The position numbers were made by a program, and so were the translations under genes. The notes under the pieces were generated by a model, which did not search any database, was not told the DNA's origin, and was given only the letters and a program-made list of their open reading frames with translations. 9,995 nucleotides of DNA from Pseudomonadota bacterium (GTDB lineage Bacteria > Pseudomonadota > Gammaproteobacteria > Burkholderiales > Burkholderiaceae_B). Location of the stretch: positions 1-9,995 of the forward strand of contig JAEYVD010000175.1 in NCBI GenBank assembly GCA_023432075.1, given 5' to 3'. This document shows, piece by piece, positions 1 through 7,960 of this stretch; the first letter of the stretch is position 1, and every line of letters begins with the position of its first letter.

Positions 1-2015
1 TCGCCCGTCTTGACGTCGCGCGGACCCAGCGACGAGCCTTCGTAGCCGCGGACGGTGCCGATACCGCCGGCATAGACGTTCTTGATGACCGGGTAATCCT
101 TGCTGCCGTAGCTCTGGCCCCAATCGACCATGCCGTTCAGCGCCAGGGTGTACGAGCCGCCCAGCGGCACGTAATACTGCTGCTGCGCCGTCAGCATCGT
201 GTACTGCAGATCGATCGTCGACACGTCGGCCTTCAGGCGCGTGTACGAACCCTTCGTCGGCGCCAGCGCGCTGTCGCGCGTGTCCTTGGACCAGCCGGCG
301 CTCAGAATCACCGAGTTCGTCGAATCGCCGTACTGGTCGACGAAATTCTCGTAGGCCGCCGGCGAGTTGTTGTACAGGTCGATCTGGTTGCGTTCGAAGT
401 TGCCGCCCAGGAAGATGCGGTCGTACTCCGAGATCGGGATACCGAAGTTCATGCCCAGGCCCAAGGCCTTGACGCGGTAGTCACCGTCGTTGTTGTTCCA
501 GGGCTCGGTCACGCGGTAGTACGCCGACGTGGTGCGGCTGATGCCGTCCTTGGTCCAGTACGGATCGGTATGCGACAGCACCACGGCGCGGTTCGTCTTG
601 CTGGTATTCAGTTGCAGCGTCAGGTTGGTGCCGCTGCCGAAGACGTTGTCTTCGCTGATACCGGCCGACAGAATGGCCTTTTCGGACGAGCCGTAGCCCA
701 CGCCCAGGTTGATCATGCCGGTGGGCTTTTCCTTCACGTCGACGTTGACGTCGACCTGGTCGGGAGAGCCCGGGACCGGATCGGTCTTGACGTTGACGTC
801 GCTGAAATAGCCCAGACGGTCCACGCGATCGCGGGAGGTCTTGATGTCGGCCGCGTCGTACCAGGCGGCTTCCTGCTGACGCATTTCGCGGCGCACGACT
901 TCGTCGCGGGTACGGGTATTGCCGCCGATCTGGATGCGGCGCACGTAGACGCGGCGGCTCGGGTCGACGTAGAACGTCAGGTCGGCTTCGTGCTTGGCGC
1001 GGTCCAGTTGCGGGTTCGGGTTGACGTTGGCGAAGGCGTAGCCCAGTTCACCCAGGTAGTCGGTGATCGCCTTGGCGGAATCGTTGGTCTTGGCGGCCGA
1101 GAAGGTCTCGCCTGCCTTGATCTGCACCAGATCGTTGATTTCCTTGTCCAGGCCCAGCAGGTTGCCGGCCAGCTTGACGCTGCGCACCTTGTAGGGCTCG
1201 CCTTCGTGGACGGTAATCGTGATGCGGATGTCCTTGCGGTCGGGCGAAATGGTGACTTGCGGCGGCTCGACCGAGAACTCAAGGTAACCCTTGTCCAGGT
1301 AGAACGAGCGCAGGCGTTCGAGGTCGCCCTCGAGCTTTTCGCGCGAGTACTTATCGGTGTCGGTGTACCAGGTCAGCCAGCCAGGGGTGGTCAGCTTGAA
1401 TTCGTCCAGCAGATCACTTTCGGAAAAGGCCTTGTTGCCGACGAAACGGATTTCCTGAATGCGGGCAACCGAGCCTTCGAACACGTCGAAGCTCACGCCG
1501 ACGCGGTTACGCGGCAGCGGCGTGACGGTGGAAGTGACTTCGACGCCGTATTTGCCCTTGGACAGATACTGCTGCTTGAGTTCGTATTCGGCGCGCTCGA
1601 GCATGGAGCGGTCGAAAATGCGGCCTTCCGCAAAACCGACCTGGGCCAGCGAAGTGGTGATGGCCTTCGAATCGAATTCGCGCATGCCGTTGAAATTCAC
1701 GGATGCGATGGTCGGACGCTCTTGAACGACCACGACGACGACATTATTGTCGGTCTGGATCTGAACGTCGGTGAAAAAGCCCGTGCCATACAGGCGGCGA
1801 ATGGCCTCAGTGGCTTCTTCTTCGGTGAACTTCTCGCCCACCTTGACGGGGAGATAACCAAAGACGGTGCCGGCGTCGGTTCGTTGAATACCCTCTACGC
1901 GGATATCCCGCACGACAAAGGGTTCGAAGGCGTGGGCCAAGGCCGGCAACATCAATGCGGCAACGAGACCCGGCAGTACACCCTTTTTGTGTTGAAACAT
2001 CCGGCGAAAAGACAT
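1..2015 (-). CDS. bamA: BamA, outer-membrane protein assembly factor (partial, C-terminal end outside window)
   Basis: BamA (Omp85/YaeT family) is the central component of the BAM complex, which folds and inserts beta-barrel proteins into the outer membrane. I translated it by hand from the ATG at 2015-2013; 671 codons lie in the window with no stop, so only roughly the last hundred residues are missing if it has the usual family length of about 770-800. Residues 1-29 form a signal peptide: basic start (R4, R5, K10, K11), hydrophobic core, and an ALAHA|F cleavage site. Residues about 30-430 hold the POTRA repeats, beginning FEPFVVRDIRVEGIQR. The rest is the barrel, including the conserved loop-6 motif V655-R656-G657-Y658 (VRGF/Y), close to its position in E. 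coli BamA. A GAGG lies 10 nt before the start and AAGG directly abuts it. The gene starts 53 bp after the rseP stop, the usual order in this lineage. No frameshift is seen. Confidence 0.96.
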   Translation of the reverse strand, partial: MSFRRMFQHKKGVLPGLVAALMLPALAHAFEPFVVRDIRVEGIQRTDAGTVFGYLPVKVGEKFTEEEATEAIRRLYGTGFFTDVQIQTDNNVVVVVVQERPTIASVNFNGMREFDSKAITTSLAQVGFAEGRIFDRSMLERAEYELKQQYLSKGKYGVEVTSTVTPLPRNRVGVSFDVFEGSVARIQEIRFVGNKAFSESDLLDEFKLTTPGWLTWYTDTDKYSREKLEGDLERLRSFYLDKGYLEFSVEPPQVTISPDRKDIRITITVHEGEPYKVRSVKLAGNLLGLDKEINDLVQIKAGETFSAAKTNDSAKAITDYLGELGYAFANVNPNPQLDRAKHEADLTFYVDPSRRVYVRRIQIGGNTRTRDEVVRREMRQQEAAWYDAADIKTSRDRVDRLGYFSDVNVKTDPVPGSPDQVDVNVDVKEKPTGMINLGVGYGSSEKAILSAGISEDNVFGSGTNLTLQLNTSKTNRAVVLSHTDPYWTKDGISRTTSAYYRVTEPWNNNDGDYRVKALGLGMNFGIPISEYDRIFLGGNFERNQIDLYNNSPAAYENFVDQYGDSTNSVILSAGWSKDTRDSALAPTKGSYTRLKADVSTIDLQYTMLTAQQQYYVPLGGSYTLALNGMVDWGQSYGSKDYPVIKNVYAGGIGTVRGYEGSSLGPRDVKTG

Positions 2016-2049
2016 CCTTGAGTATCCTCGGTCGTGCAAATGGCGGGGG

Positions 2050-2077
2050 ATTTTATGCTAAATCGCGTTCAAGTGAA
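2050..2077 (-). promoter_or_regulatory. Candidate sigma-70-like promoter for bamA
   Basis: Reading the minus strand, a TTCACT box (2077-2072, 4 of 6 matches to TTGACA) is followed by a 16-nt spacer and TAAAAT (2055-2050, 5 of 6 matches to TATAAT). Transcription would start near 2043, giving a leader of about 28 nt that still holds the bamA ribosome binding site. The -35 box lies inside the last codons of rseP. In E. coli bamA is also served by promoters in and near rseP, partly sigma-E dependent; I see no good sigma-E -10 element here. The call rests on pattern matching only. Confidence 0.3.
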
Positions 2078-2085
2078 CAAACGCG
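2064..2085. repeat. Inverted repeats over the rseP stop and bamA promoter region
   Basis: The perfect inverted repeat GTTCA-AG-TGAAC occupies 2067-2078. A wider pair, CGCGTT at 2064-2069 and AACGCG at 2080-2085, brackets it. The repeat covers the rseP stop codon (2069-2071) and the candidate -35 box of bamA. It could be an operator or may be chance; no regulator is identified. Confidence 0.3.
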
Positions 2086-3400
2086 TGAAATCGTTGAACA
2101 GCGCAAGCCCCATCAGGCTTGCCAATATACCTATGCCGGCGCGTTGTCCGATGTCGATCCATTTCGCAGGCGGGGGGCTGCCCCGCACAATTTCGACGAG
2201 ATAGTACAGCAGATGGCCACCATCCAGCATAGGAATGGGGAGCAAATTTAAAACGCCCAGGCTGATACTGATCAATGCGATATAGGCGATATACGCAACA
2301 ATGCCGATCCGCGCGGTCTGCCCGGCGTAGTCCGCAATGGTGACTGGACCGCTGACATTGCGCCACGACACGTCGCCCGTCACCATGCGGCCCATCATGC
2401 GCAGCGAAAACCAGGCGGTGTCCCAGGTACGGACGGCGCCGCGCCACAGGCTGTCAAAGACGCCATAACGCACGGTCACCATTGGCACGTTGCCGCCAAG
2501 TTGCACGCCCAATCGGCCAATTTCCTGGCCGTTGACGACTTCCGGGCGAGGCGTGACGTTCAGGGTGACGTTGGCGCCATCGCGGACCACCGTCAGGGCA
2601 AGGGACTTGCCGGCGCTTTCCTGGATCTGCTTGACGAGTGCGCCGGTGTCGGGCGCAGGCTCTCCATTGACGGCCACGACCAGATCGCCCGCGCGCAAGC
2701 CGGCGGCCTGCCCTTCTCCGCCGTCGATCACCGCGCGCACGGCGGGCTTGGGCTGGGCCAGACGCACGCCTGCCGCGGCAAGCGGGTCGCCTTCGGCCGG
2801 GTCCATCGTGTTGGGGGGAAGGTCGAGTTGGCGCTGCTGGACCGCACCGGACGGCGTGCTGACCTCGATGCTGGCGCGCCCACCGGTGGACATGACGTCC
2901 ATCAGGCGCCAGCGAGCGTCGGACCACGAGGCGACTTCCTGGCCATCGATGGCCAGGATGCGGTCGCCGGCCAACAGGCCAGCCCGGGCGGCGGGGGTCT
3001 CGGCCGCGGGCGGCGCGATGATGGCGACGGGTTCCTCTGTGCCGGCCATGTTCAGGCATGCATACAGGAACACCGCGAGGATCAGATTGAAGATGGGGCC
3101 GGCGGCCACGATGGCGATGCGCTGGCCCACGGGCTTCGTGTTGAAGGCGGAAGCCGCCACGGCGGGCGAAGCCCCTGGCGGCGCATCGTCCAGCATCTTG
3201 ACATAGCCGCCCAGCGGCAACGCGGACACCGCCCACTCGGTGCCGTGCCGGTCGGTACGGCGCAGGATGACCTTGCCAAAGCCCACCGAGAAGCGCAGGA
3301 CCTTCACGCCGCACAGGCGAGCGACCCAATAGTGCCCGAGCTCATGGAAAATGATCAGGGAGCCAAGCGCTACCGCAAAGGCCAGCAGGGTGAAAAGCAT
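2069..3400 (-). CDS. rseP: RseP, site-2 intramembrane zinc metalloprotease
   Basis: RseP (M50 family) makes the second, intramembrane cut in the anti-sigma factor RseA, releasing sigma-E in envelope stress; it also clears remnant signal peptides. The 443-residue protein has the family length. H19-E20-L21-G22-H23 in the first membrane segment is the zinc-binding HExxH motif, and the third zinc ligand is D393 in the C-terminal LLPIPMLDGGH motif. Between them lie membrane segment 2 (about 95-117) and two periplasmic PDZ domains (about 122-205 and 212-290). Segments at about 366-390 and 422-438 complete the four-helix topology. An in-frame TAG lies five codons upstream and the next Met is residue 70, so the ATG at 3400 is the only sensible start. 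No clear Shine-Dalgarno sequence precedes it, so translation may be coupled to dxr, which ends 42 bp upstream. Confidence 0.97.
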   Translation of the reverse strand: MLFTLLAFAVALGSLIIFHELGHYWVARLCGVKVLRFSVGFGKVILRRTDRHGTEWAVSALPLGGYVKMLDDAPPGASPAVAASAFNTKPVGQRIAIVAAGPIFNLILAVFLYACLNMAGTEEPVAIIAPPAAETPAARAGLLAGDRILAIDGQEVASWSDARWRLMDVMSTGGRASIEVSTPSGAVQQRQLDLPPNTMDPAEGDPLAAAGVRLAQPKPAVRAVIDGGEGQAAGLRAGDLVVAVNGEPAPDTGALVKQIQESAGKSLALTVVRDGANVTLNVTPRPEVVNGQEIGRLGVQLGGNVPMVTVRYGVFDSLWRGAVRTWDTAWFSLRMMGRMVTGDVSWRNVSGPVTIADYAGQTARIGIVAYIAYIALISISLGVLNLLPIPMLDGGHLLYYLVEIVRGSPPPAKWIDIGQRAGIGILASLMGLALFNDFTRLFT

Positions 3401-3442
3401 GGGGTCGGAATCTAGGAAATCAGAGGCAGGCGCGGCCCGCTA

Positions 3443-4642
3443 TCAGGCCAGCCCGAGGTTGCCCGCGAAAGCGCGCGCCTCGGCGTCAAGCGCAAGTACG
3501 TCGTCAAGACTGCTGAGCGTAACAGATGCCTGCCGCGCTTGCCACTCGAGTGCGGCCTCGATGACCCGCGGAATCCAGGTGTATGCCAGCCGGCCATCCA
3601 GGAACGCATCAACGGCCACCTCGTTGGCGGCGTTGAGCACCACGCAGGCGCCCTGCCCCGCCCGCATCGCGGCAAAGGAATGCGCCAGGCACGGAAATCG
3701 GGTCAGATCCGGCTTTTCGAAATCCAGACGGCCGTGCCGGGTAAGGTCCAGCGGGCTTACGCCGCTCTCGATGCGGTCGGGAAAACCAAGGCCGTAGGCA
3801 ATCGGCGTGCGCATGTCGGGCTGGCCCAGTTGCGCGAGGACCGATCCGTCGTCGTACTCGACCATCGAATGCACCACGCTCTGAGGGTGCACGACCACAT
3901 CGATCCGATCGGCCGGCATCGCGAACAACCAGTGCGCCTCGATGACCTCCAGGCCTTTGTTCAGCATCGTGGCCGAATCGACGGAGATCTTGCGGCCCAT
4001 GCTCCAGTTGGGATGCGCGCAGGCTTGCTCGGGGGTGATGTCGTGCAGGTCTTCCAGGTCGCGCCCGCGGAACGGCCCGCCAGAGGCAGTCAGCAGCAGG
4101 CGCCGCACGCCCTTGGCCGGCTGGAGCGGCGCCTCGGCACGCCCTTGGTGCGGCAGGCACTGAAAAATAGCGTTGTGTTCGCTGTCGATGGGCAGCAATT
4201 CAGCGCCGTTGTCGCGAATTGCCTGCATGAAAAGCGTGCCGGCTGCGACCAGCGCCTCCTTGTTGGCGAGCAGCACGCGCTTGCCGGCGCGCGCGGCGGC
4301 CAGGGCCGATGGCAGGCCCGCGGCACCCACAATCGCGGCCATCACGGCGTCGCACTGGGGATCCGCAGCAGTGTCCGCCAATGCCTGCGCGCCCACGCGG
4401 ATTTCGGGCAGGGACTGCCCGCCCGTCCAGGCATCAATGAATTTCTGGCGGGCGGCGGTGTCGGGCACCACCACGACCGCCGCCCGGCTGGCCAGCGCCT
4501 GCTCGGCCAGCCGCTGCATCCGGCTGTGGGCCGAAAGCGCGTAAACCGCCATCCGCTCCGGATGGCGGGCAATCACGTCCAGCGTGCTTTCACCAATCGA
4601 ACCGGTCGACCCCAGCACGACGACACGTTGAAAAGCCGTCAA
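3443..4642 (-). CDS. dxr: 1-deoxy-D-xylulose 5-phosphate reductoisomerase (TTG start)
   Basis: Dxr (IspC) is a cytoplasmic enzyme that converts 1-deoxy-D-xylulose 5-phosphate to 2-C-methyl-D-erythritol 4-phosphate with NADPH, the committed step of the MEP isoprenoid pathway; it is the fosmidomycin target. The 399 residues match the family. The NADPH-binding GSTGSIG is at 11-17. The metal ligands are D153 and E155 (in [11 protein letters not shown]) and E232. Substrate-binding S187, H210, N228 and K229 are in place ([25 protein letters not shown]). The start is TTG at 4642-4640, overlapping the cdsA stop as TTGA, with GGAG 7 nt upstream inside cdsA; the next Met, residue 31, would remove the nucleotide-binding loop. 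The overlap suggests translational coupling to cdsA. Its product pathway feeds UppS, encoded just upstream. Confidence 0.97.
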   Translation of the reverse strand: MTAFQRVVVLGSTGSIGESTLDVIARHPERMAVYALSAHSRMQRLAEQALASRAAVVVVPDTAARQKFIDAWTGGQSLPEIRVGAQALADTAADPQCDAVMAAIVGAAGLPSALAAARAGKRVLLANKEALVAAGTLFMQAIRDNGAELLPIDSEHNAIFQCLPHQGRAEAPLQPAKGVRRLLLTASGGPFRGRDLEDLHDITPEQACAHPNWSMGRKISVDSATMLNKGLEVIEAHWLFAMPADRIDVVVHPQSVVHSMVEYDDGSVLAQLGQPDMRTPIAYGLGFPDRIESGVSPLDLTRHGRLDFEKPDLTRFPCLAHSFAAMRAGQGACVVLNAANEVAVDAFLDGRLAYTWIPRVIEAALEWQARQASVTLSSLDDVLALDAEARAFAGNLGLA

Positions 4643-5496
4643 AACAAGACTCCAGACAAAAGTAGCGCGAACGGCGCGACGGGAAGAATCGCATCGATAC
4701 GGTCATAGACGCCGCCATGGCCAGGCAGGAGCGTGCTGGAATCCTTGCGGCCCGCGCGGCGCTTGAGCAGCGACTCGAACAGGTCTCCCACAATGGACAG
4801 CACACCCAGCACCGCGGCGATCGGCAAGGCGAGCCAGAAAGTCCAGCGTTCCACCAAGGCGTGACCGAAAGTGCCGTCCCACAGGCTGGACAGCCCGATC
4901 CACACCACCGCGCCCAGGACGCCCGCAATGGCGCCTTCGATGGTCTTGCCCGGACTCACTCGCGGAGCCAGTTTACGCTTGCCGAAGGCCCGGCCGGCAA
5001 AATAAGCCGCGATATCCGCCACCCAGACGAGGGCCAGCAGCGACACGACGAACACGGCGCCGCGCGCCACGTACATCTGCGCCAGCACCGCCCAGGCGGC
5101 AAAGGCTGCCGGCACGGAAAAGACCGACCACGCCAGGCTGGCCGGCGGCGCGTCGGAGCGCCCGCGCACCACGGCAGCCACGCCAGCGAACAGCCAGACG
5201 GCCGACACGGCGGGCACCAGGTAGCGCAGCACCCAGCCGGGATCGCCGGCACCGGTCCGGTCGCCCGCCAGCCAGGCGGATGTCAGCACCAGCATGCCCG
5301 CGAACAGCAGGACGGCAACACCGATGGAAATGAGCGGGGATGGCGGTTGCGGCAGCGTCAGGCGCAGCCACTCCCAGTTGGCGCAAGCGGCCGCAAGGGC
5401 CAGCAGCGCGACGAACCACCAGGGATTGGCGCTCGCCATGGCGGCGGCCAGAATGGCCAACAAAACGACGGCAGTAACAATACGCTGGCCCAGCAT
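4639..5496 (-). CDS. cdsA: Phosphatidate cytidylyltransferase (CDP-diglyceride synthase)
   Basis: CdsA is an inner-membrane enzyme that joins CTP and phosphatidic acid into CDP-diacylglycerol, the precursor of phosphatidylethanolamine, phosphatidylglycerol and cardiolipin. The 285-residue protein is mostly hydrophobic with about eight membrane segments. The family signature runs from S242 to D268 and reads SLLKRR...KD...[12 protein letters not shown], including K251-D252, H260-G-G and D265-R-I-D268. A second conserved stretch, [14 protein letters not shown], is at 179-192. The ATG at 5496 has a strong AGAGGAGA ribosome binding site 8 nt upstream. The gene lies 51 bp after uppS and overlaps dxr by 4 bp. 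Confidence 0.96.
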   Translation of the reverse strand: MLGQRIVTAVVLLAILAAAMASANPWWFVALLALAAACANWEWLRLTLPQPPSPLISIGVAVLLFAGMLVLTSAWLAGDRTGAGDPGWVLRYLVPAVSAVWLFAGVAAVVRGRSDAPPASLAWSVFSVPAAFAAWAVLAQMYVARGAVFVVSLLALVWVADIAAYFAGRAFGKRKLAPRVSPGKTIEGAIAGVLGAVVWIGLSSLWDGTFGHALVERWTFWLALPIAAVLGVLSIVGDLFESLLKRRAGRKDSSTLLPGHGGVYDRIDAILPVAPFALLLSGVLF

Positions 5497-5547
5497 GTGA
5501 CGGTCTCCTCTTGTGCAGCCTGGAAAGACGCGCGCGTCGCGATCAGC

Positions 5548-6312
5548 CTATTTGGCGGCGGCTTCGCTGACTTGGGCGCTGGTGCGGCCGAAACGGCGCT
5601 CGCGCGTGCGGTACCAATCAAAGGCGGCCGTGAGTTCATTGGCGCCGAAATCCGGCCAGTAGCGATCCGTGAAGTAGAACTCCGCGTACGCCATCTGCCA
5701 GATCAGGAAATTTGAAATGCGCTGCTCACCGCCGGTGCGGATGAACAGGTCGGGCTCGGGCGCCCATGCCATGGAAAGGTGCCTGGAAAGGCGCTCCTCG
5801 TCCACCCGTTCGGGGTGTGCGGCGAGGTCGGGCTCCGCCGCCAGCATGGCGCGCGTGGCTTGCAGAATGTCCCAACGGCCGCCGTAGTTGGCGGCGACGG
5901 TCAGGTGCAGCCGGTCGTTGTGGGCGGTGCGCTCCTGCGCAGCGGCGATCAGCTCACGCAGGCGGGGCTCGAAGGCGCTCAGGTCGCCGATCACGTGCAG
6001 GCGCACGCCCTGCTCTTGCAGCTTGCCGACCTCGCGCTCAAGCGCCTGCACGAACAGGCGCATCAACAGCGAGACTTCCTCGGCCGGACGGCGCCAGTTT
6101 TCGGAACTGAACGCAAACAGCGTCAGATAGCGCACGCCCGCGCGTCCGCAGGCCTCGACCACGCGACGGACGGCCTGCACGCCCTTGGCATGCCCGGCCG
6201 TGCGAGGCAGCAGACGCCGCGTCGCCCAGCGGCCGTTGCCATCCATGATGATAGCGACGTGCTCGGGAATGTCGCGGATATCGGGGACCGCCTGAGTCGA
6301 ACTTGTTGCCAT
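5548..6312 (-). CDS. uppS: Isoprenyl transferase / undecaprenyl diphosphate synthase
   Basis: UppS (IspU) is a cis-prenyltransferase adding eight isopentenyl units to farnesyl diphosphate to make undecaprenyl diphosphate, the lipid carrier for peptidoglycan and surface polysaccharides. The 254 residues match the family. The diphosphate-binding loop MDGNGRW has catalytic D24 followed by G25-N26-G27-R28-W29. FSSENW is at 68-73, and the C-terminal signature [20 protein letters not shown] at 187-206 carries R192, R198 and S200; E211 is the likely Mg2+ ligand. The ATG at 6312 is the only standard start between the upstream in-frame TAG and the catalytic motif. It has no recognisable Shine-Dalgarno sequence (bases before it are CCCCCAAACTA). 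It could formally be a shorter-chain isoprenyl transferase, but place and sequence favour UppS. Confidence 0.96.
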   Translation of the reverse strand: MATSSTQAVPDIRDIPEHVAIIMDGNGRWATRRLLPRTAGHAKGVQAVRRVVEACGRAGVRYLTLFAFSSENWRRPAEEVSLLMRLFVQALEREVGKLQEQGVRLHVIGDLSAFEPRLRELIAAAQERTAHNDRLHLTVAANYGGRWDILQATRAMLAAEPDLAAHPERVDEERLSRHLSMAWAPEPDLFIRTGGEQRISNFLIWQMAYAEFYFTDRYWPDFGANELTAAFDWYRTRERRFGRTSAQVSEAAAK

Positions 6313-6488
6313 TAGTTTGGGGGCTGCGCGCGGCGGACCGGCGAAAGAGACGAATACGGGAAAAAACCTGCGCCGTCGTTTCCATCGCTACGAGGAAGTA
6401 CCGCGAGGCAATGGACAGGACGGCGCATTTGCAACGTAATCCTGACGCCACGCGGGCCGGCAAAGCGGCGCCTTGTGGCGTGCTGGGA
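6313..6488 (-). other. frr-uppS intergenic region with a -10-like box and an inverted repeat
   Basis: This 176-bp gap is longer than the other gaps between envelope genes in this operon. A perfect TATAAT lies at 6493-6488 on the minus strand, overlapping the TAA stop of frr, but no good -35 box sits 16-18 nt before it. An inverted repeat ACGCCAC (6445-6451) / GTGGCGT (6475-6481) encloses a small inner stem (6456-6459 with 6466-6469). No T-run follows on the minus strand, so it is not a classical intrinsic terminator. I see no gene here. Confidence 0.45.
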
Positions 6489-7049
6489 TTATACGGTCAT
6501 GATTTCGGCTTCTTTCTGGACAACCATCTTGTCGATGTCGGCGACGGCGCGATCCGTCAGCTTTTGGACGTCATCCTGCGAACGGCGTTCGTCGTCCTCG
6601 GAGATTTCCTTGTCCTTGACCAGCTTCTTGAGCGCTTCGTTGGCCTCGCGGCGCAGGTTGCGCACCGCGATCTTGGCGTCTTCCCCTTCGCTGCGAACGA
6701 CCTTGGTCAGGTCGCGGCGGCGCTCTTCGGTCAGCGCGGGCATCGGAACGCGGATCGTGTCGCCCATGGAGATGGGATTCAGGCCCAGGTCCGACTCACG
6801 GATGGCCTTTTCGATGGGGCCGGCCATGTGCTTTTCGTACGGCTGCAGGCTGATGGTGCGGGCATCGACCAGGTTCACGTTGGCGACCTGGCCGACCGGC
6901 ACGGGCGAGCCGTAGTATTCGACCTGCACGTGGTCCAGGATGCCGGTGTGGGCGCGGCCCGTGCGGATCTTGGCCAGGTTGGTCTTGAGCGTATCAAGCG
7001 ACTTGGCCATCCTGGCTTCGGCGGATTTGCGGATTTCTGCTGCGCTCAT
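6489..7049 (-). CDS. frr: Ribosome recycling factor
   Basis: RRF works with EF-G to split the post-termination ribosome so that subunits can start again; it is cytoplasmic and essential. The 186 residues match the family (about 185). Residues 1-30 and about 105-186 form the three-helix bundle, and about 31-104 the beta-rich domain II. Conserved stretches include [21 protein letters not shown] (27-47), ISLQPYEK (66-73), [16 protein letters not shown] (96-111) and VRNLRRE (129-135), whose arginines lie in the ribosome-contacting region. The ATG at 7049 has a strong AAAAGGAA site 6-7 nt upstream. It lies 15 bp after pyrH, so the two are certainly cotranscribed. The frr stop overlaps a TATAAT sequence. 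Confidence 0.98.
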   Translation of the reverse strand: MSAAEIRKSAEARMAKSLDTLKTNLAKIRTGRAHTGILDHVQVEYYGSPVPVGQVANVNLVDARTISLQPYEKHMAGPIEKAIRESDLGLNPISMGDTIRVPMPALTEERRRDLTKVVRSEGEDAKIAVRNLRREANEALKKLVKDKEISEDDERRSQDDVQKLTDRAVADIDKMVVQKEAEIMTV

Positions 7050-7064
7050 GGAATTTCCTTTTCT

Positions 7065-7781
7065 TTAAACGTGTACCAACGTGCCTTCGTCCTCGCCGCT
7101 CACGACTCGCTTGAGCGCGCCGGACTTATTGATCGAAAACACCTTGATCGGCAGTTTCTGGTCGCGGCACAACGCGAAGGCGGTGGCGTCCATGACTTCA
7201 AGGCGGCGAACGATCGCCTCGTCGAAGCTGATGCGCGCGTAACGCGTCGCGGTGGGATCCTTGTTGGGATCCGCACTGTAGATGCCGTCCACCTTGGTGG
7301 CCTTCAGCACGATCTCCGCGCCGATTTCGGCGCCGCGCAGTGCCGCAGCCGTGTCGGTGGTGAAGAAGGGATTGCCGGTACCCGCGGCGAAGATCACGAC
7401 CTTGCCCTCTTCGAGGTAACGCAAGGCCTTCGGCCGGATGTAGGGCTCGACGACCTGATCGATATTCAGCGCGGATTGTACCCGGGTGTCGATACCCTTG
7501 TGCTTGAGCGCGTCTTGCAGCGCAAGCGCGTTCATGATGGTGGCCATCATGCCCATGTAGTCGGCGGTGGCGCGGTCCATGCCCTGCGCACCCGGGGCGA
7601 CGCCACGGAAGATGTTGCCTCCGCCGATGACGATGGCCAATTCGACGCCTGCGGCGGCGACTTCAGCGATCTCATCGGTCATACGGACGATGGTGGAGCG
7701 ATTGATGCCGAATGCATCGTCGCCCATCAGCGCCTCGCCGGAAAGTTTGAGAAGAACCCGTTTGTATGCCCTGCTGCTCAT
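7065..7781 (-). CDS. pyrH: Uridylate (UMP) kinase
   Basis: PyrH phosphorylates UMP to UDP with ATP, a cytoplasmic step of pyrimidine nucleotide synthesis. In bacteria it is a hexamer of the amino-acid kinase fold, activated by GTP and inhibited by UTP. The 238 residues equal the usual length. Visible motifs are KLSGEALMG (12-20), [11 protein letters not shown] (50-60), [18 protein letters not shown] (69-86), [15 protein letters not shown] (132-146) and [13 protein letters not shown] (160-172). The open frame extends 23 codons further upstream (to 7850), but homologues begin at [16 protein letters not shown], so I chose the ATG at 7781; its Shine-Dalgarno is weak (GGGAT about 8 nt upstream). 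The gene follows a terminator and a structured gap, and leads directly into frr. Confidence 0.97.
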   Translation of the reverse strand: MSSRAYKRVLLKLSGEALMGDDAFGINRSTIVRMTDEIAEVAAAGVELAIVIGGGNIFRGVAPGAQGMDRATADYMGMMATIMNALALQDALKHKGIDTRVQSALNIDQVVEPYIRPKALRYLEEGKVVIFAAGTGNPFFTTDTAAALRGAEIGAEIVLKATKVDGIYSADPNKDPTATRYARISFDEAIVRRLEVMDATAFALCRDQKLPIKVFSINKSGALKRVVSGEDEGTLVHV

Positions 7782-7811
7782 AGGTGATATCCCGAAGAAC
7801 AATCCGACGAA

Positions 7812-7817
7812 AGTGTA
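7812..7817 (-). promoter_or_regulatory. Weak candidate -10 box for pyrH
   Basis: On the minus strand TACACT (4 of 6 matches to TATAAT) lies about 30 nt before the pyrH start, in the only AT-richer part of the gap. No convincing -35 box lies 16-18 nt upstream, where the sequence is G-rich. A promoter would be expected here because a terminator follows tsf, but this exact box is a weak guess. Confidence 0.15.
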
Positions 7818-7825
7818 AGACAAGA

Positions 7826-7875
7826 ATGGGGTTGACCCCCAGCGCCGCACCCGCCTGGCGGGTTGGCTGCCCCAT
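7826..7875 (-). other. Imperfect extended stem-loop in the pyrH leader
   Basis: Three nested complementary pairs share one centre: ATGGGG (7826-7831) with CCCCAT (7870-7875), CAGC (7840-7843) with GCTG (7866-7869), and ACCCGC (7849-7854) with GCGGGT (7858-7863) around a CTG loop. The left arm has bulges of 8 and 5 nt. A competing hairpin GGGGT-TG-ACCCC (7828-7839) uses part of the left arm, so two alternative folds are possible. It lies between the tsf terminator and pyrH. Its function is unknown. Confidence 0.4.
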
Positions 7876-7903
7876 CGGCGTCTGCCTTTGGGGGCCCATG
7901 CGG

Positions 7904-7944
7904 CGAAAAAGGCCGGACTAGAATTTAATCTAGCGCCGGCCTTT
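7904..7944 (-). terminator. Rho-independent terminator after tsf
   Basis: Read on the minus strand, AAAGGCCGG (7944-7936) pairs with CCGGCCTTT (7916-7908), a 9-bp stem, with an additional inner CTAGA/TCTAG stem and a 6-nt loop. The transcript continues into a T-run (TTTTT, 7910-7906), as expected for an intrinsic terminator. It lies 16 bp past the tsf stop. The stem is nearly symmetric, but there is only a short T-run on the plus strand. It should end much of the rpsB-tsf message, setting it apart from pyrH-frr. Confidence 0.85.
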
Positions 7945-7960
7945 AAGCACTACCTAGAGG

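Noticed and set aside
570..2021. Long plus-strand open frame of 483 codons opposite bamA
   Set aside because: It is fully antisense to a clear bamA with signal peptide and VRGY motif; long antisense frames are common in GC-rich genes, and its sequence (repeated V/D/G/H patterns) resembles no protein family.
5527..5538. Perfect 12-bp palindrome GACGCGCGCGTC between uppS and cdsA
   Set aside because: Simple alternating CG sequence expected by chance at this GC content; no spacing or partner suggests a binding site.
6303..7787. Long plus-strand open frame of 494 codons opposite frr and pyrH
   Set aside because: It spans two well-identified minus-strand genes and their gap, and its composition is that of an antisense shadow.
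7782..7850. 23-residue N-terminal extension of pyrH
   Set aside because: The extension reads through the structured leader, and the protein from 7781 already has the usual 238 residues starting just before the KLSGEAL motif.
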